From Luteibacter sp. UNCMF331Sha3.1 (GTDB lineage: Bacteria > Pseudomonadota > Gammaproteobacteria > Xanthomonadales > Rhodanobacteraceae), in assembly GCF_900109915.1 (NCBI RefSeq), contig NZ_FOBU01000001.1, forward strand, positions 1,122,764 to 1,186,763: a stretch of DNA of 64,000 bases. The letters are read 5' to 3'. This document shows, piece by piece, positions 34,505 through 43,445 of the stretch. The translations under genes and the position numbers were made by a program. The notes beneath the pieces were generated by a model. That model was not told the origin of the DNA. It saw only the letters and a program-made list of their open reading frames with translations, and ran no database searches. Within the stretch, counting starts at the first letter, position 1, and each line of letters opens with the position of its first letter.

Positions 34505-35869
34505 GTGCGTTTGGACAACCAGCTCTGGGAAAGCAAGTATCACGAAGCCGTGGAGCGGTTGACCCGTGAGGAAGCGCAATGGCGCACCGCGGAGTCCCTG
34601 CTGCGTCAGCTCGTGGGTTGCCTCGGTCGGGTCGCGCATGGCGCGCACGACCAGGTCGACCCGCACATCGAGCGTCTGTCCGACGCATTGATCGCGCCCG
34701 TCGAGCCGATCGCCCTCGAACCCCTCGTCAACGAACTCGCACTGGCCATCAACGGCCTCGGCGAACGTCCGCGCGGCGTGCGGGAAGAACGCTCGGTCTC
34801 GATCACCCGGCCCCAGCGCACCGAGCACGGTTCGTCCGTACAGTCCGCGCTGAGCCGCCTCGTTGACCGCATCGTGGTGATGCCGCGCCTCACGGACCGC
34901 GCCAACAGCCTGCGCCACGACGTCGCCGACGCCGGCGACCTCGTCGCCCTGGCCGCGTGCGGCGACCGCCTCGCCGACCTCGTCAACGAACAGCGCCTCG
35001 GCCTGCAGCGCGAGATCGACGCGCTGCAGGGCGTGCTCCGCCACGTCACGGGCCGTCTCGACGAGATGAGCCAGTACATGTCGCGCGAACTCGCCGACCA
35101 GTCCACGGGCGAAGCGAATGGTCAGGCGCTGGATGCGTCGGTCACGCACGAGATGCGCCTGCTCGGCGAAGCCGCGCTGGAAATCGACGACGTGCACGAA
35201 CTGCGCGAGCGCGTGAACCTCAGCCTCGAAACGATCGCGCATTGCTTCCGTGACTTCCGCGATCGCGAAGGCTCGCGCCTCACCGCGTACCGCGACCGCG
35301 CCGAGAAGATGCGCCAACGCATCGAGCAGCTCGAAACCGAGCGCAGCACGCTGCAACGCTCGCTCGAGCGCGAGCACGAACTGGCGCAGACCGACACCAT
35401 GATCGGCATGCCCAATCGCCTTGCGTACGAGAAACGCATCGAAGCCGCCTTCGAAAGCTGGCAGACCACGGCACGCCCGCTGAGCGTCGCCGCGATCGAC
35501 ATCGATCACTTCAAGAGCATCAACGACACCTACGGCCATACCGCCGGCGATGCCGTGTTGCGCATCATCGGGCAGGCGCTGCTCAAGCACGTGCGCCCCT
35601 GCGATTTCGTCGCGCGTTACGGCGGCGAGGAATTCATCGTGGTGTTCGACGGAGCCGACGAGAACGAATCGCTGCAGGTGTGCGAGCGCCTTCGCGGCAA
35701 GATCCAGCACCTCGCGTTCCATGCGAGCCGTCAGCCGGTGCGCGTCACCGCCTCCATCGGTCTCGCGCAATTCCAGCCCGGCGACACGCCGCAATCCGTC
35801 TTCGACCGCGCCGACCTCGCGCTTTACACGGCGAAGAACGGCGGCCGCAATCGCTGCGTGGTGGGCTGA
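34505..35869 (+). CDS. GGDEF-domain diguanylate cyclase
   Basis: A 454-residue protein making c-di-GMP from two GTP. The C-terminal GGDEF domain (about residues 295-452) holds the active site GGEEF at 373-377 and an intact inhibitory I-site RPCD at 364-367. DIDHFKSINDTYGH, which binds metal and GTP, is present. The N-terminal 290 residues are helical with long coiled coils and no recognised sensor domain; there is no signal peptide or membrane helix. The start is the GTG at 34505. TATGAT at 34465-34470 is a candidate -10 box. Together with the PilZ protein at 14470 it indicates c-di-GMP signalling. Confidence 0.88.
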   Translation: MRLDNQLWESKYHEAVERLTREEAQWRTAESLLRQLVGCLGRVAHGAHDQVDPHIERLSDALIAPVEPIALEPLVNELALAINGLGERPRGVREERSVSITRPQRTEHGSSVQSALSRLVDRIVVMPRLTDRANSLRHDVADAGDLVALAACGDRLADLVNEQRLGLQREIDALQGVLRHVTGRLDEMSQYMSRELADQSTGEANGQALDASVTHEMRLLGEAALEIDDVHELRERVNLSLETIAHCFRDFRDREGSRLTAYRDRAEKMRQRIEQLETERSTLQRSLEREHELAQTDTMIGMPNRLAYEKRIEAAFESWQTTARPLSVAAIDIDHFKSINDTYGHTAGDAVLRIIGQALLKHVRPCDFVARYGGEEFIVVFDGADENESLQVCERLRGKIQHLAFHASRQPVRVTASIGLAQFQPGDTPQSVFDRADLALYTAKNGGRNRCVVG

Positions 35870-35882
35870 TACCCGAGCCGGT

Positions 35883-35953
35883 GGTGGGAGCCAGCCTGCT
35901 GGCGAAGGCTCCTTTCCGCGAGCACCCTTCGCCAGCAGGCTGGCTCCCACCAG
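35883..35953. repeat. REP-like palindrome, long form (27-nt arms)
   Basis: TGGTGGGAGCCAGCCTGCTG with GCGAAGG at the left and its exact inverted copy at 35927-35953 flank a 17-nt centre. It fills the gap between two convergent genes, the diguanylate cyclase and the VIT-family gene (stop at 35960), and may act as a bidirectional terminator. Confidence 0.82.
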
Positions 35954-35959
35954 AATCGC

Positions 35960-36664
35960 TCAGGCGGCGATGTTGAACACGTGACCCACGGCCGACGTCA
36001 GCGCCATCGCCAGCGCGCCCCAGAAGAGCACGCGAGCGATGCCGCGCAGGATGTTGCCGCCGCCCATGCCGACCGACACGGCGCCCAACAGGGCGAGCGC
36101 GAGCAACGACACGCCAATGGTGATCGGTACGACCCGATCCCGCGACGAGAACGACGCGGCAAGGATCGGCAGGATCGCGCCGCACGCGAAACTCAACGCC
36201 GACGCGGCGGCCGCCTGAAGGGGGCGTGCCGAGGTGGTGACCGACAGCCCGAGTTCGTCGCGCGCATGGGCTTCGAGCGCATCGTGCGCCATCAGCTGTT
36301 CGGCGACGGTGTGAGCGAGGTCGCGATCGAGGCCGCGATGCACGTAGATTTCGGTCAGTTCCTTCAGCTCGCCTGCCGGATCGTCGCGCAGCTCCCGCGA
36401 CTCCATCGCGAGCTCCGCCGCCTCGCTGTCGGCCTGCGAGCTGACGGAGACGTATTCGCCCGTCGCCATCGACATCGCGCCGGCCACCAGTCCCGCGACG
36501 CCCGCGATCAGGATGTCGCCGCGGCCGGCCTGCGCGGCAGAGGCGACGCCGACCATCAGGCTGGCCGTGGAGAGAATGCCGTCGTTGGCACCGAGCACGG
36601 CTGCGCGCAGCCAGCCGATGCGGTCGAGGCGATGCCGTTCGCGATGACGGACACGCGCGATCAT
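35960..36664 (-). CDS. VIT1/CCC1-family transporter
   Basis: A 234-residue inner-membrane protein of the VIT/CCC1 family, transporters of Fe2+ or Mn2+. Five transmembrane regions are visible. The start LDRIGWLRAAVLGANDGILSTASLMVGVA is the family hallmark, and SMATGEYVSVSSQADSE at the end of helix 2 is the conserved metal-binding region. A soluble helical hairpin with acidic residues lies between helices 2 and 3. Bacterial homologues export or detoxify excess Mn or Fe. The start overlaps the FUSC gene stop by 4 bp, so the two form a unit. Confidence 0.85.
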   Translation of the reverse strand: MIARVRHRERHRLDRIGWLRAAVLGANDGILSTASLMVGVASAAQAGRGDILIAGVAGLVAGAMSMATGEYVSVSSQADSEAAELAMESRELRDDPAGELKELTEIYVHRGLDRDLAHTVAEQLMAHDALEAHARDELGLSVTTSARPLQAAAASALSFACGAILPILAASFSSRDRVVPITIGVSLLALALLGAVSVGMGGGNILRGIARVLFWGALAMALTSAVGHVFNIAA

Positions 36665-37263
36665 GTGGCGCCCTCCTCATCCTTGCGCTCCACGCGCTCC
36701 TCCATCCGCGACACCAGCCAGCCGACCACCAGCGCGCACAGCGTGCCGAGCACGACCTCGCCCAGCCGGTAGAGCGGGATCTCCCAGCTTGGCCCCACGG
36801 CCGGCACGAGCAGCACGATGGCGGTGGTGATGCCGGCGATGCGCGCCGCCTGCCCCACGTTCGCCGCCCAGCAGACGATCGTGACCCCGGCGAGTGCGAT
36901 GGCGAACGTGAGCACGTCGGCGCTCCGGCCGAGCCAGAGCCCGAGGAACCCGGCGATACCGCCGAGCACGGTGCCGATACAGCGGTCGCGACCGGCACCG
37001 CGCGAGTCGAGGTAATGGGGCTGGGTGACGGCGAGTGCACTGATGGCCGCCCAGAACGCCTGCTCGGTATGCAGCGCATGACCGATGGCGAAGGCCAGGC
37101 TCGCGCCGAGCGCGCCCTTGAACGCGAGAAAGGCGCCGGTGCGCAGACGCTTGCCCATCGGCAGTTCGCGGAACAACCGGTCCAGCGCCTGCTGCGCCCG
37201 ATGCAGACGCACGGCGTGAAGCGCGGCCCGGGTTCGGGAATGGGGTGCGTCGGGTGGGCTCAT
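36661..37263 (-). CDS. FUSC-family membrane protein
   Basis: A 200-residue protein with about six transmembrane segments that matches one half of the FUSC (aromatic acid exporter/fusaric acid resistance) module. Recognisable pieces are AFLAFKGALGASLAFAIG, AFWAAISALAVTQPHYLDSRGAGRDRCIGTVLGGIAGFLG and the C-terminal LGTLCALVVGWLVSRMEERVERK. It lacks the cytosolic domain of full-length AaeB-type proteins and probably acts as an oligomer. It is upstream of and coupled to the VIT gene by a 4-bp overlap. The substrate is unknown. Confidence 0.75.
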   Translation of the reverse strand: MSPPDAPHSRTRAALHAVRLHRAQQALDRLFRELPMGKRLRTGAFLAFKGALGASLAFAIGHALHTEQAFWAAISALAVTQPHYLDSRGAGRDRCIGTVLGGIAGFLGLWLGRSADVLTFAIALAGVTIVCWAANVGQAARIAGITTAIVLLVPAVGPSWEIPLYRLGEVVLGTLCALVVGWLVSRMEERVERKDEEGAT

Positions 37264-37364
37264 GCCGCCATCCTAACCGCTGCCGTCGACGCCCTGCCAA
37301 TCACCCCGCACAATACGCCGCCACGGCCAGTCCGGCCGTCTTTCCCAAAGAAGAGCTTTGCCCC

Positions 37365-37871
37365 ATGTCGATTTCCATGTACCAGACCTGCGTGCCCGTT
37401 CTCGTCCGCGCGCTGACCAACATGTCGGCCGTCCTCGCGAAGGGCGCCGCACACGCCGCGGATCGCAAGATCGCGCCCGAGGTCCTGCTCAACACGCGCA
37501 TCACCCCCGACATGTTCCCGCTGATCCGTCAGGTGCAGATCGCCACCGACATGGCCAAGGGCGCCGCGTTCCGTCTCGCCGGCCAGGAGCCGCCGAAGAT
37601 GGGCGACAACGAGACCACCTTCGAGGAACTGCAGGCACGCATCGCCAGCGTCGTCGACATGCTGAAGTCGTTCAAGCCCGAGCAGATCGACGGCAGCGAG
37701 GATCGCGAGATCGTGCTCAAGCTGCGCAGCGGCGACATGCACTTCCGCGGTCAGGACTACCTGCTCGCGTTCGTGCTGCCGAACGTCTACTTCCACGCGT
37801 CGACGGCGTACGCGATTCTGCGTGGCGTGGGTGTGGTGCTGGGCAAGGCCGATTTTCTCGGCAAGCCGTAA
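37365..37871 (+). CDS. DUF1993 family protein (first paralogue)
   Basis: A 168-residue soluble helical protein of the DUF1993 family. It begins MSISMYQTCVPVLVRALTNMS and carries LLNTRITPDMFPLIRQVQIATDMAKGAAFRLAG, DNETTFEELQARI and the C-terminal PNVYFHASTAYAILRG. A second copy (39838-40329) lies 2 kb away with matching motifs. The fold resembles DinB-type helical bundles, but an enzymatic role is not known. It is followed by a palindromic repeat and a convergent ABC-transporter operon. Confidence 0.85.
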   Translation: MSISMYQTCVPVLVRALTNMSAVLAKGAAHAADRKIAPEVLLNTRITPDMFPLIRQVQIATDMAKGAAFRLAGQEPPKMGDNETTFEELQARIASVVDMLKSFKPEQIDGSEDREIVLKLRSGDMHFRGQDYLLAFVLPNVYFHASTAYAILRGVGVVLGKADFLGKP

Positions 37872-37909
37872 GCGGCGTCGACGCGGCGGGGCGACGACCG
37901 ATCGTTCCG

Positions 37910-37981
37910 CCGTGGATACCGGCGTGCGCCGGTATGACGGTGAGGGGGCGATGTCACCCCGTCGCACGCGCATGACGGTGA
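37910..37981. repeat. Second-family palindromic repeat (ATACCGGCG...CGCCGGTAT)
   Basis: GGATACCGGCG and CGCCGGTATGACGG form a short hairpin here, followed by a degenerate second half (GTCGCACGCGCATGACGGTGAG, about 37961-37981). It belongs to the same family as the perfect copy at 43991-44032 and fills the gap between the convergent DUF1993 gene and the ABC-transporter operon. Confidence 0.7.
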
Positions 37982-37996
37982 GACACGGTTGTCGCG

Positions 37997-38758
37997 TCAG
38001 GCCTTCAGCTTCCACCCGGTGCGGAAGATCCACGACACCACCGCGAGGCAGAGCACGAGGAAGCCCACCGTCGCGCCCACACTCACCACGATGTTCACGT
38101 CGGCCTTGCCGTAGAAGCTCCAGCGGAAGCCGTTGACCAGGTACACCACCGGATTGAACAGCGTGATCTTCTGCCATACCGGCGGCAGCATCGAGATCGA
38201 ATAGAAGCTGCCACCCAGGAAGGTCAGCGGCGTGATCACCATCAGCGGCACGACCTGCAGTTTCTGGAAGTCGTCGGCCCACAGGCCGATGATGAAACCG
38301 AACAGGCTGAAGGTGACGGCGGTAAGCACGAGGAAGCCGAACATCCAGAACGGATGCAGGATCTCGTAGGACACGAACAGCCGCGACGTGGCGAGGATCA
38401 GCAGGCCGAGGATCACCGACTTGGTGGCCGCCGCGCCGACGTAGCCCAGCACTACTTCCACGTACGACACCGGTGCCGACAGCAGCTCGTAGATCGTGCC
38501 GGCCCACTTCGGCATGTAGATGCCGAACGAGGCGTTGGAGATGCTCTCGTTGAGCAGCGAGAGCATGATCAGGCCGGGGATGATGAACGCGCCGTAGCTC
38601 ACGCCGCCGACCTCGCCCATGCGCGAGCCGATGGCCGCGCCGAAGACCACGAAGTACAGCGACGTCGACAGCACCGGCGATGCGATGCTCTGCATCAGCG
38701 TGCGGAAGGTGCGAGCCATTTCGAAGCGGTAGATGGCACGAACGCCATGGATGTTCAT
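37997..38758 (-). CDS. yadH: ABC-2 type exporter permease (YadH-like)
   Basis: The membrane subunit of an ABC exporter, 253 residues with six transmembrane segments. It begins [40 protein letters not shown], typical of the E. coli YadH/ABC-2 group, and has the inter-helix signature [44 protein letters not shown] is the conserved last loop. The start overlaps the stop of the ATPase gene by 4 bp. The exported compound is unknown; a polyketide, lipid or drug is possible by family. Confidence 0.85.
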   Translation of the reverse strand: MNIHGVRAIYRFEMARTFRTLMQSIASPVLSTSLYFVVFGAAIGSRMGEVGGVSYGAFIIPGLIMLSLLNESISNASFGIYMPKWAGTIYELLSAPVSYVEVVLGYVGAAATKSVILGLLILATSRLFVSYEILHPFWMFGFLVLTAVTFSLFGFIIGLWADDFQKLQVVPLMVITPLTFLGGSFYSISMLPPVWQKITLFNPVVYLVNGFRWSFYGKADVNIVVSVGATVGFLVLCLAVVSWIFRTGWKLKA

Positions 38759-39711
38759 GCGCGTGCCCTCACGAGACTGACGAAAATGTCTTCCAGCGAG
38801 CTCTCGCTGGAATGCAGGTCCTTGAAGTCGATGCCCAGGCCGTTGAGCTTGCGCAGCAGCTCCGCGATGCCGGTGTCTTCGGACTGCGCGTCGAACGTGT
38901 ACGTCAGGCAGCCGCCATCGGACGACAGTTCGAGCGGCCAGTGTTCGAGCCCCGCAGGCACGGCCTGCAGCGGTGTCTGCAACTGCAGCGACAGCTGCTT
39001 CTTGCCGAGCTTACGCATCAGCGTGTGCTTGTCTTCTACCAGCACGAGTTCGCCCTTCGTGATCACACCGATGCGATCGGCCATTTCCTCGGCCTCTTCG
39101 ATGTAGTGCGTGGTGAGGATGATCGTGACGCCCGATTCGCGCAGGCGATGCACCATCTGCCACATGTCGTGGCGAAGTTCCACATCGACGCCGGCGGTGG
39201 GTTCGTCGAGGAAGAGCACACGCGGCTCGTGCGCCAGCGCCTTGGCGATGAGCACGCGGCGCTTCATGCCGCCCGAGAGCGTCATGATCTTCGCGTCGCG
39301 CTTTTCCCACAGCGATAGCTCGCGGAGGATCTTCTCGAGGTATGCCGGGTTCGGCGCCTTGCCGAACAGACCGCGGCTGAACTTCACGGTGGCCCAGACG
39401 CTTTCGAACGCGTCGGTCGACAGTTCCTGCGGCACGAGGCCGATCAGGCTGCGTGCCGCGCGGTAGTCCCGCGCGATGTCGTGGCCGTCGACGGTGACGC
39501 TGCCCTCGCTGCCGTTGACGATGCCGCAGACGATGCTGATCAGCGTCGTCTTGCCCGCACCGTTCGGGCCCAGCAGGGCGAAGATCTCGCCGCGACGGAT
39601 GTCGAGGTCGACGCGCTTGAGCGCCTGGAAACCGGATTTATAGGTCTTGGACAATCCGCGCACGGCGACGATGGCGTCGGGGGCGGATACGGCTGCGTCG
39701 AGTGGCGGCAT
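38755..39711 (-). CDS. yadG: ABC exporter ATPase (YadG-like)
   Basis: The ATP-binding subunit paired with the permease, 318 residues. Walker [10 protein letters not shown], the ABC signature [15 protein letters not shown] and Walker [14 protein letters not shown] are intact, with the H-loop TTHYIEE. A C-terminal extension of about 90 residues is present, as in YadG/DrrA-type ATPases. It is first in the two-gene operon and overlaps the permease by 4 bp. The operon lies, in opposite orientation, between the two DUF1993 genes. Confidence 0.87.
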   Translation of the reverse strand: MPPLDAAVSAPDAIVAVRGLSKTYKSGFQALKRVDLDIRRGEIFALLGPNGAGKTTLISIVCGIVNGSEGSVTVDGHDIARDYRAARSLIGLVPQELSTDAFESVWATVKFSRGLFGKAPNPAYLEKILRELSLWEKRDAKIMTLSGGMKRRVLIAKALAHEPRVLFLDEPTAGVDVELRHDMWQMVHRLRESGVTIILTTHYIEEAEEMADRIGVITKGELVLVEDKHTLMRKLGKKQLSLQLQTPLQAVPAGLEHWPLELSSDGGCLTYTFDAQSEDTGIAELLRKLNGLGIDFKDLHSSESSLEDIFVSLVRARA

Positions 39712-39837
39712 GGGAACCCGCGGGATCGGTAGGTAAGGCCATCGATGGTAGACCTGTCGACGACGGCCTGCACGTACCCGTTGTTTTTACCGCGCCGTGG
39801 CACCATGGTCCGCTCATCACCTCCCAGGGAAACGTTC

Positions 39838-40329
39838 ATGTCGATCTCCACCTACGAGGCCTCCGCGCCCGTCTTCGTCCGCGGCTTCCGCGTCCTGGCC
39901 AACCTGCTCGACAAGGCGGAAGCCCACGGTGGCGCCGGACTGATCGAGGCGCGCCTCGCACCAGACATGCTGACCCTCGCCGGACAGATCCAGCGCGCGA
40001 GCGACACGGCGAAGTTCGCCATCGCGCGCGTGGCCGACGCCGAAGCGCCGTCGTTCGAGGACAACGAGACCACCTTCGAGGCGCTGCGCAGCCGCATCGA
40101 ACGCACCGTCACCTGGATCGAATCCGTGGACCGCGCGGCGCTGGAAGCCGGTTCGACCCGCGAGTTCTCGCGTAAGGTCCGCGATACCGATTACACGTTC
40201 ACCGGCGCCAGCTACCTGCTGACTTTCGCTATTCCCAACTTCTTCTTCCACGTGACCACCGCGTACGACATCCTCCGCCATGAGGGCGTCCCCATCGGCA
40301 AACTCGATTACCTCGGTCTGGCGACATGA
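39838..40329 (+). CDS. DUF1993 family protein (second paralogue)
   Basis: A 163-residue homologue of the protein at 37365-37871. It begins MSISTYEASAPVFVRGFRVLANLL and shares the motifs LAPDMLTLAGQIQRASDTAKFAIAR, DNETTFEALRSRIERT and IPNFFFHVTTAYDILRHEG. AGGGA stands about 8 nt before the ATG. Its stop overlaps the start of tag by 4 bp. The shared motifs show the two paralogues are real and related; their divergence argues against a very recent tandem duplication. Confidence 0.85.
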   Translation: MSISTYEASAPVFVRGFRVLANLLDKAEAHGGAGLIEARLAPDMLTLAGQIQRASDTAKFAIARVADAEAPSFEDNETTFEALRSRIERTVTWIESVDRAALEAGSTREFSRKVRDTDYTFTGASYLLTFAIPNFFFHVTTAYDILRHEGVPIGKLDYLGLAT

Positions 40330-40910
40330 CCGATCCGCGGGTGCGCTGCCCCTGGGGCGAGGGCGATGCCCTGCTCGGGGCTTACCACGATACCGAGTGG
40401 GGCGTGCCCGAACGCGACAGCCGCAGGCTCTGGGAGAAGCTGATCCTCGACGGCTTCCAGGCAGGGCTGTCGTGGCGGACGATCCTCGCGCGTCGCGACG
40501 GCTTCCGTCGCGCGTTCGAGGGCTTCGTGCCCGAGATCGTCGCCGCGTATGGCGACGACGAGATGGCGCGCCTCATGGCGGACGAAGGCATCATCCGCTC
40601 GCGGGCGAAGATCGAGGCCACCGTGCGCAACGCCCGGGCCTTCCTCGCCATGCGGGAGGCTGGCGAGGACTTCGCGACGTTCGCCTGGTCGTTCGTGGAG
40701 GGTCGACCCCTGCTCTGGGACGGCCCGGTTCCGCCCAACAGCCCCCTGTCGGCCGAGCTATCCAAAGCGCTGAAGAAACGCGGATTCACCTTCGTCGGTC
40801 CAACCATCGTCTTTGCATGGATGGAGGCGACCGGCCTCATCAACAGCCACGTACCCGCCTGCTATCGGCGGGCGGAAATCGCCGGAAAAACCTTGCGGCA
40901 CAACGATTAA
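40326..40910 (+). CDS. tag: DNA-3-methyladenine glycosylase I
   Basis: A base-excision enzyme of 194 residues that removes 3-methyladenine (and 3-methylguanine) from alkylated DNA. The zinc snap is intact: Cys in VRCPWG and His in AYHDTEWG at the N-terminus, and His and Cys in NSHVPACYRR at the C-terminus. The conserved WGVPERDSRRLWEKLILDGFQAGLSW is typical. It overlaps the DUF1993 gene by 4 bp, so it may be produced from that transcript and not only as part of the alkylation response. Confidence 0.94.
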   Translation: MTDPRVRCPWGEGDALLGAYHDTEWGVPERDSRRLWEKLILDGFQAGLSWRTILARRDGFRRAFEGFVPEIVAAYGDDEMARLMADEGIIRSRAKIEATVRNARAFLAMREAGEDFATFAWSFVEGRPLLWDGPVPPNSPLSAELSKALKKRGFTFVGPTIVFAWMEATGLINSHVPACYRRAEIAGKTLRHND

Positions 40911-40946
40911 CGGGTTTTTTAGCCGAATCGGGGTAGGGTCGTACGA

Positions 40947-40966
40947 CGGGCCGCGGTGGCGGCCCG
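40947..40966 (+). terminator. GC hairpin between tag and the next gene
   Basis: CGGGCCGC-GGTG-GCGGCCCG forms a perfect 8-bp stem with a 4-nt loop 36 nt after the tag stop and 33 nt before the next start. There is no T-run, so it is either a partial terminator or a leader hairpin of the 41000 gene. Confidence 0.4.
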
Positions 40967-40999
40967 CACCGTCGGCAGACCTTTCCAAGCGAGGGTTCC

Positions 41000-41281
41000 A
41001 TGGCTTCCAGCTCCGCCCAACTGTTCATTCCGTACAGCGAATCGACACAGGGACCGTGGATCGTTCGCCGTGCGTCCATCCCTCTCGGCCGCTACGGCTC
41101 CCAGCACGACGCGATCGCCGCGGCCGAGGCCATGGCGCCGGGCCTCTCGGATAGTCTCGGCCGTCCTGTCGAGATCCATCTGCAGCAAGCCGATGGCACG
41201 TGGGAAGAACACACCTACGTCGTTGCAGGCCTTGTCGCCCGCGGCGACGCGCCCTCAAACGGGTTCAACCGCCACGCCTGA
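41000..41281 (+). CDS. Small hypothetical protein
   Basis: A 93-residue cytosolic protein with no clear family. It reads as an alpha/beta mini-domain: beta-strand LFIPYSES, GPWIVRRASIPLGRYGSQHDAIAAAEAMAPGLSD (a strand and helix like those in DUF2188-type proteins), and a final EIHLQQADGTWEEHTYVVAG hairpin. There are no cysteines, membrane segments or signal. It lies between tag and dinG in the same direction. Codon use matches its neighbours. The resemblance to DUF2188 is weak, so I leave the family open. Confidence 0.6.
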   Translation: MASSSAQLFIPYSESTQGPWIVRRASIPLGRYGSQHDAIAAAEAMAPGLSDSLGRPVEIHLQQADGTWEEHTYVVAGLVARGDAPSNGFNRHA

Positions 41282-41348
41282 GCGTCATGGGGTGAGACCG
41301 CGATAGGGTAACCTTGCAGGGTTATCCCGCTGCTTCCTGCCCCCGACG

Positions 41349-43445
41349 ATGCTCACCGACGACACCAAAGCCGCGATCCGCGCCGCCTATGCGCGGCTGA
41401 AGGACGGCCTTGCGGGGTTCCGCGGGCGCGCGGCGCAGCTGAAGATGATCGCCGAGGTCGCGAAGGCGCTGGCCGAGCCGGCCGGTGCGGCAGTGATCGA
41501 GGCGCCGACCGGCACCGGCAAGTCGATGGCATACCTGATCGCCGGCCTCGAGGTGGCTCGCGCCCAGAAGAAGAAGCTGGTGATCGCCACGGCCACCGTG
41601 GCGCTGCAGGAGCAGCTGGTTCAGCGCGACATTCCCCAGTACCTCGCACTGTGCGGCGTGGAAGCGAAGGTCGCCCTCGCCAAGGGCCGCGCGCGCTACC
41701 TCTGCGTGCGTAACCTGCGCATGGCGGGGTCGGAACCGGCGGCGCAGACGGGCTTCGATTTCGACGCGGACCTGGCGCTGTGGTCGCGTCCGCCGGCAGA
41801 GCGAGACACCAAGGCCGTGGAGAAGGTGGGCAAGGCCTTCGAGGCACGCGAGTGGAACGGCGACATGGACACCAGTCCCGAACCGCTGTCCGACCTCGTG
41901 CGCGGCATGCTCACCACAAGCGCGGGCGGCTGCACGGGTCGCAAATGCGGTTCGTTCGCCGTGTGCCCGTTCTTCGTGGCCCGCCGCGCGATCGGCGAAG
42001 CCGACATCGTGGTCGCGAACCAGGATCTCGTGCTCGCCGACCTCACGATGCCGCGCGACGAAGACACGTTCGGCGGCGTGATCCTGCCGAAGCCGGAAGA
42101 CACGCTATACATCTTCGACGAAGCGCACCATGTGCCCGGCAAGGCGATCGATCGCGGCGCGGCCGACGTACACCTCGCCACGGCCGTGCGACGCATCGGC
42201 CGCCTGCAGAACCAGATCCACGGCGCCTATTCGCTCACCGACAAGGAAAGCATCGGCAACCTCACCCTCGAGATGGGCGACGAGAAACTGCTGTTGATGT
42301 CGAACGCGCTGGAAGAGATCGAACGCGAGATCCGTCTGTCGTGGACCCCGTCGTCCAGCGAAACGGAGCCCGTGTTCCGCGCGTCGCTGGGGCAGCTTCC
42401 GGAGAACTGGAAGATGCACGCCGAGCACCTTCACCTCGTCACGAAGGACATCCAGCGCTGGCTGCGCACGGTGCGCCGTACCGTCGTGGAAATGGAGGCT
42501 GGTGGTCCCACGCAGGAGGCCCTGTCGCGCGAGCTGGGCGTGGCACTGGAGCGCCTCGATCGGCAGGTGCGCACGTGGTACGCGTGGTCGACCGACGATC
42601 GCGAGAACGCGCCGCCGCTCGCGCGTTGGGTGAGCATGACGCCCGAGCAGCAGCTCGTGTGCCATGCCTCGGCCGTGTCCGCCGGCGGCCTGCTGCGCAG
42701 CGTGCTCTGGGACAACGCGTCGGCCGTCGTCATGACCTCGGCCACGCTGAGCGCGGGCGGCAACTTCCGTGGTTTCGCCGATTCGGTCGGCCTGCCGAAC
42801 GACGCAGTCACCGTCAGCCTGCCCTCGCCTTTCGATCTCGAGAAGCAGGCGACGCTCACCGTGCCCGCGCTGAAGACGCTGCCCGACGACCGCGAAGGCC
42901 ACGCGCGCGAAGTCTCCGAATGGCTGGCGAAACACCTCGACTGGGACAGCGGCAACCTCGTGCTGTTCACGTCGCGCGCCAAGCTCGACCGCGTGCTGCA
43001 GATCCTGCCGATCGAATTCGTGCGCAAGGTGCGTGCGCAGGGCTCGCTGTCGAAAGCGCAGCTGATCGCCGAACATCGCGACGACATCGAGGCCGGCAAG
43101 GGCAGCACGCTGTTCGGCCTGGCATCGTTCGGCGAAGGCCTCGACCTTCCCGGCAAGCTCTGCGAAACGGTCGTGGTCACGCAGCTGCCGTTCGCCGTGC
43201 CGACGGATCCCGTCGGTGCGACGTATGCCGAATGGCTGGAATCGCGCGGCCGCAATCCCTTCATCGAGGTGAGCGTGCCCGACGCGACGCGCATCCTCAC
43301 GCAGTACTGCGGCCGCCTTATCCGCACGGAGACAGACACCGGCCGCATCGTGCTGCTCGACCGCCGCGTGGTCACCAAGCGCTACGGCACGGGCATGCTC
43401 CGCGCGCTACCGCCCTTCGCGCGCGACATCGAGCGCGTCGCATGA
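41349..43445 (+). CDS. dinG: ATP-dependent DNA helicase DinG
   Basis: A 698-residue superfamily-2 5'-3' helicase that unwinds R-loops and D-loops. Motif I APTGTGKS, the DEAH box (IFDEAHHVPGK) and the C-terminal motif VI region are in order. A 4Fe-4S cluster is implied by the cysteines near residues 119, 195, 200 and 206 (YLCVRN, GGCTGRKC, AVCPF). Length fits E. coli DinG (716). The TGA overlaps the HutD/Ves gene by 4 bp. DinG is often SOS-inducible, but I see no clear LexA box near 41282-41348. Confidence 0.9.
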   Translation: MLTDDTKAAIRAAYARLKDGLAGFRGRAAQLKMIAEVAKALAEPAGAAVIEAPTGTGKSMAYLIAGLEVARAQKKKLVIATATVALQEQLVQRDIPQYLALCGVEAKVALAKGRARYLCVRNLRMAGSEPAAQTGFDFDADLALWSRPPAERDTKAVEKVGKAFEAREWNGDMDTSPEPLSDLVRGMLTTSAGGCTGRKCGSFAVCPFFVARRAIGEADIVVANQDLVLADLTMPRDEDTFGGVILPKPEDTLYIFDEAHHVPGKAIDRGAADVHLATAVRRIGRLQNQIHGAYSLTDKESIGNLTLEMGDEKLLLMSNALEEIEREIRLSWTPSSSETEPVFRASLGQLPENWKMHAEHLHLVTKDIQRWLRTVRRTVVEMEAGGPTQEALSRELGVALERLDRQVRTWYAWSTDDRENAPPLARWVSMTPEQQLVCHASAVSAGGLLRSVLWDNASAVVMTSATLSAGGNFRGFADSVGLPNDAVTVSLPSPFDLEKQATLTVPALKTLPDDREGHAREVSEWLAKHLDWDSGNLVLFTSRAKLDRVLQILPIEFVRKVRAQGSLSKAQLIAEHRDDIEAGKGSTLFGLASFGEGLDLPGKLCETVVVTQLPFAVPTDPVGATYAEWLESRGRNPFIEVSVPDATRILTQYCGRLIRTETDTGRIVLLDRRVVTKRYGTGMLRALPPFARDIERVA

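Noticed and set aside
40881-40925. A/T-rich inverted repeat (GGAAAAACC and GGGTTTTTT) over the end of tag as an intrinsic terminator
   Set aside because: The stem is mostly A:T, the loop is about 20 nt, and one arm is coding; the T-run is internal to the stem rather than following it.
41282-41348. A LexA (SOS) box upstream of dinG
   Set aside because: No CTG-N10-CAG-type site with the right core is visible in this short gap.
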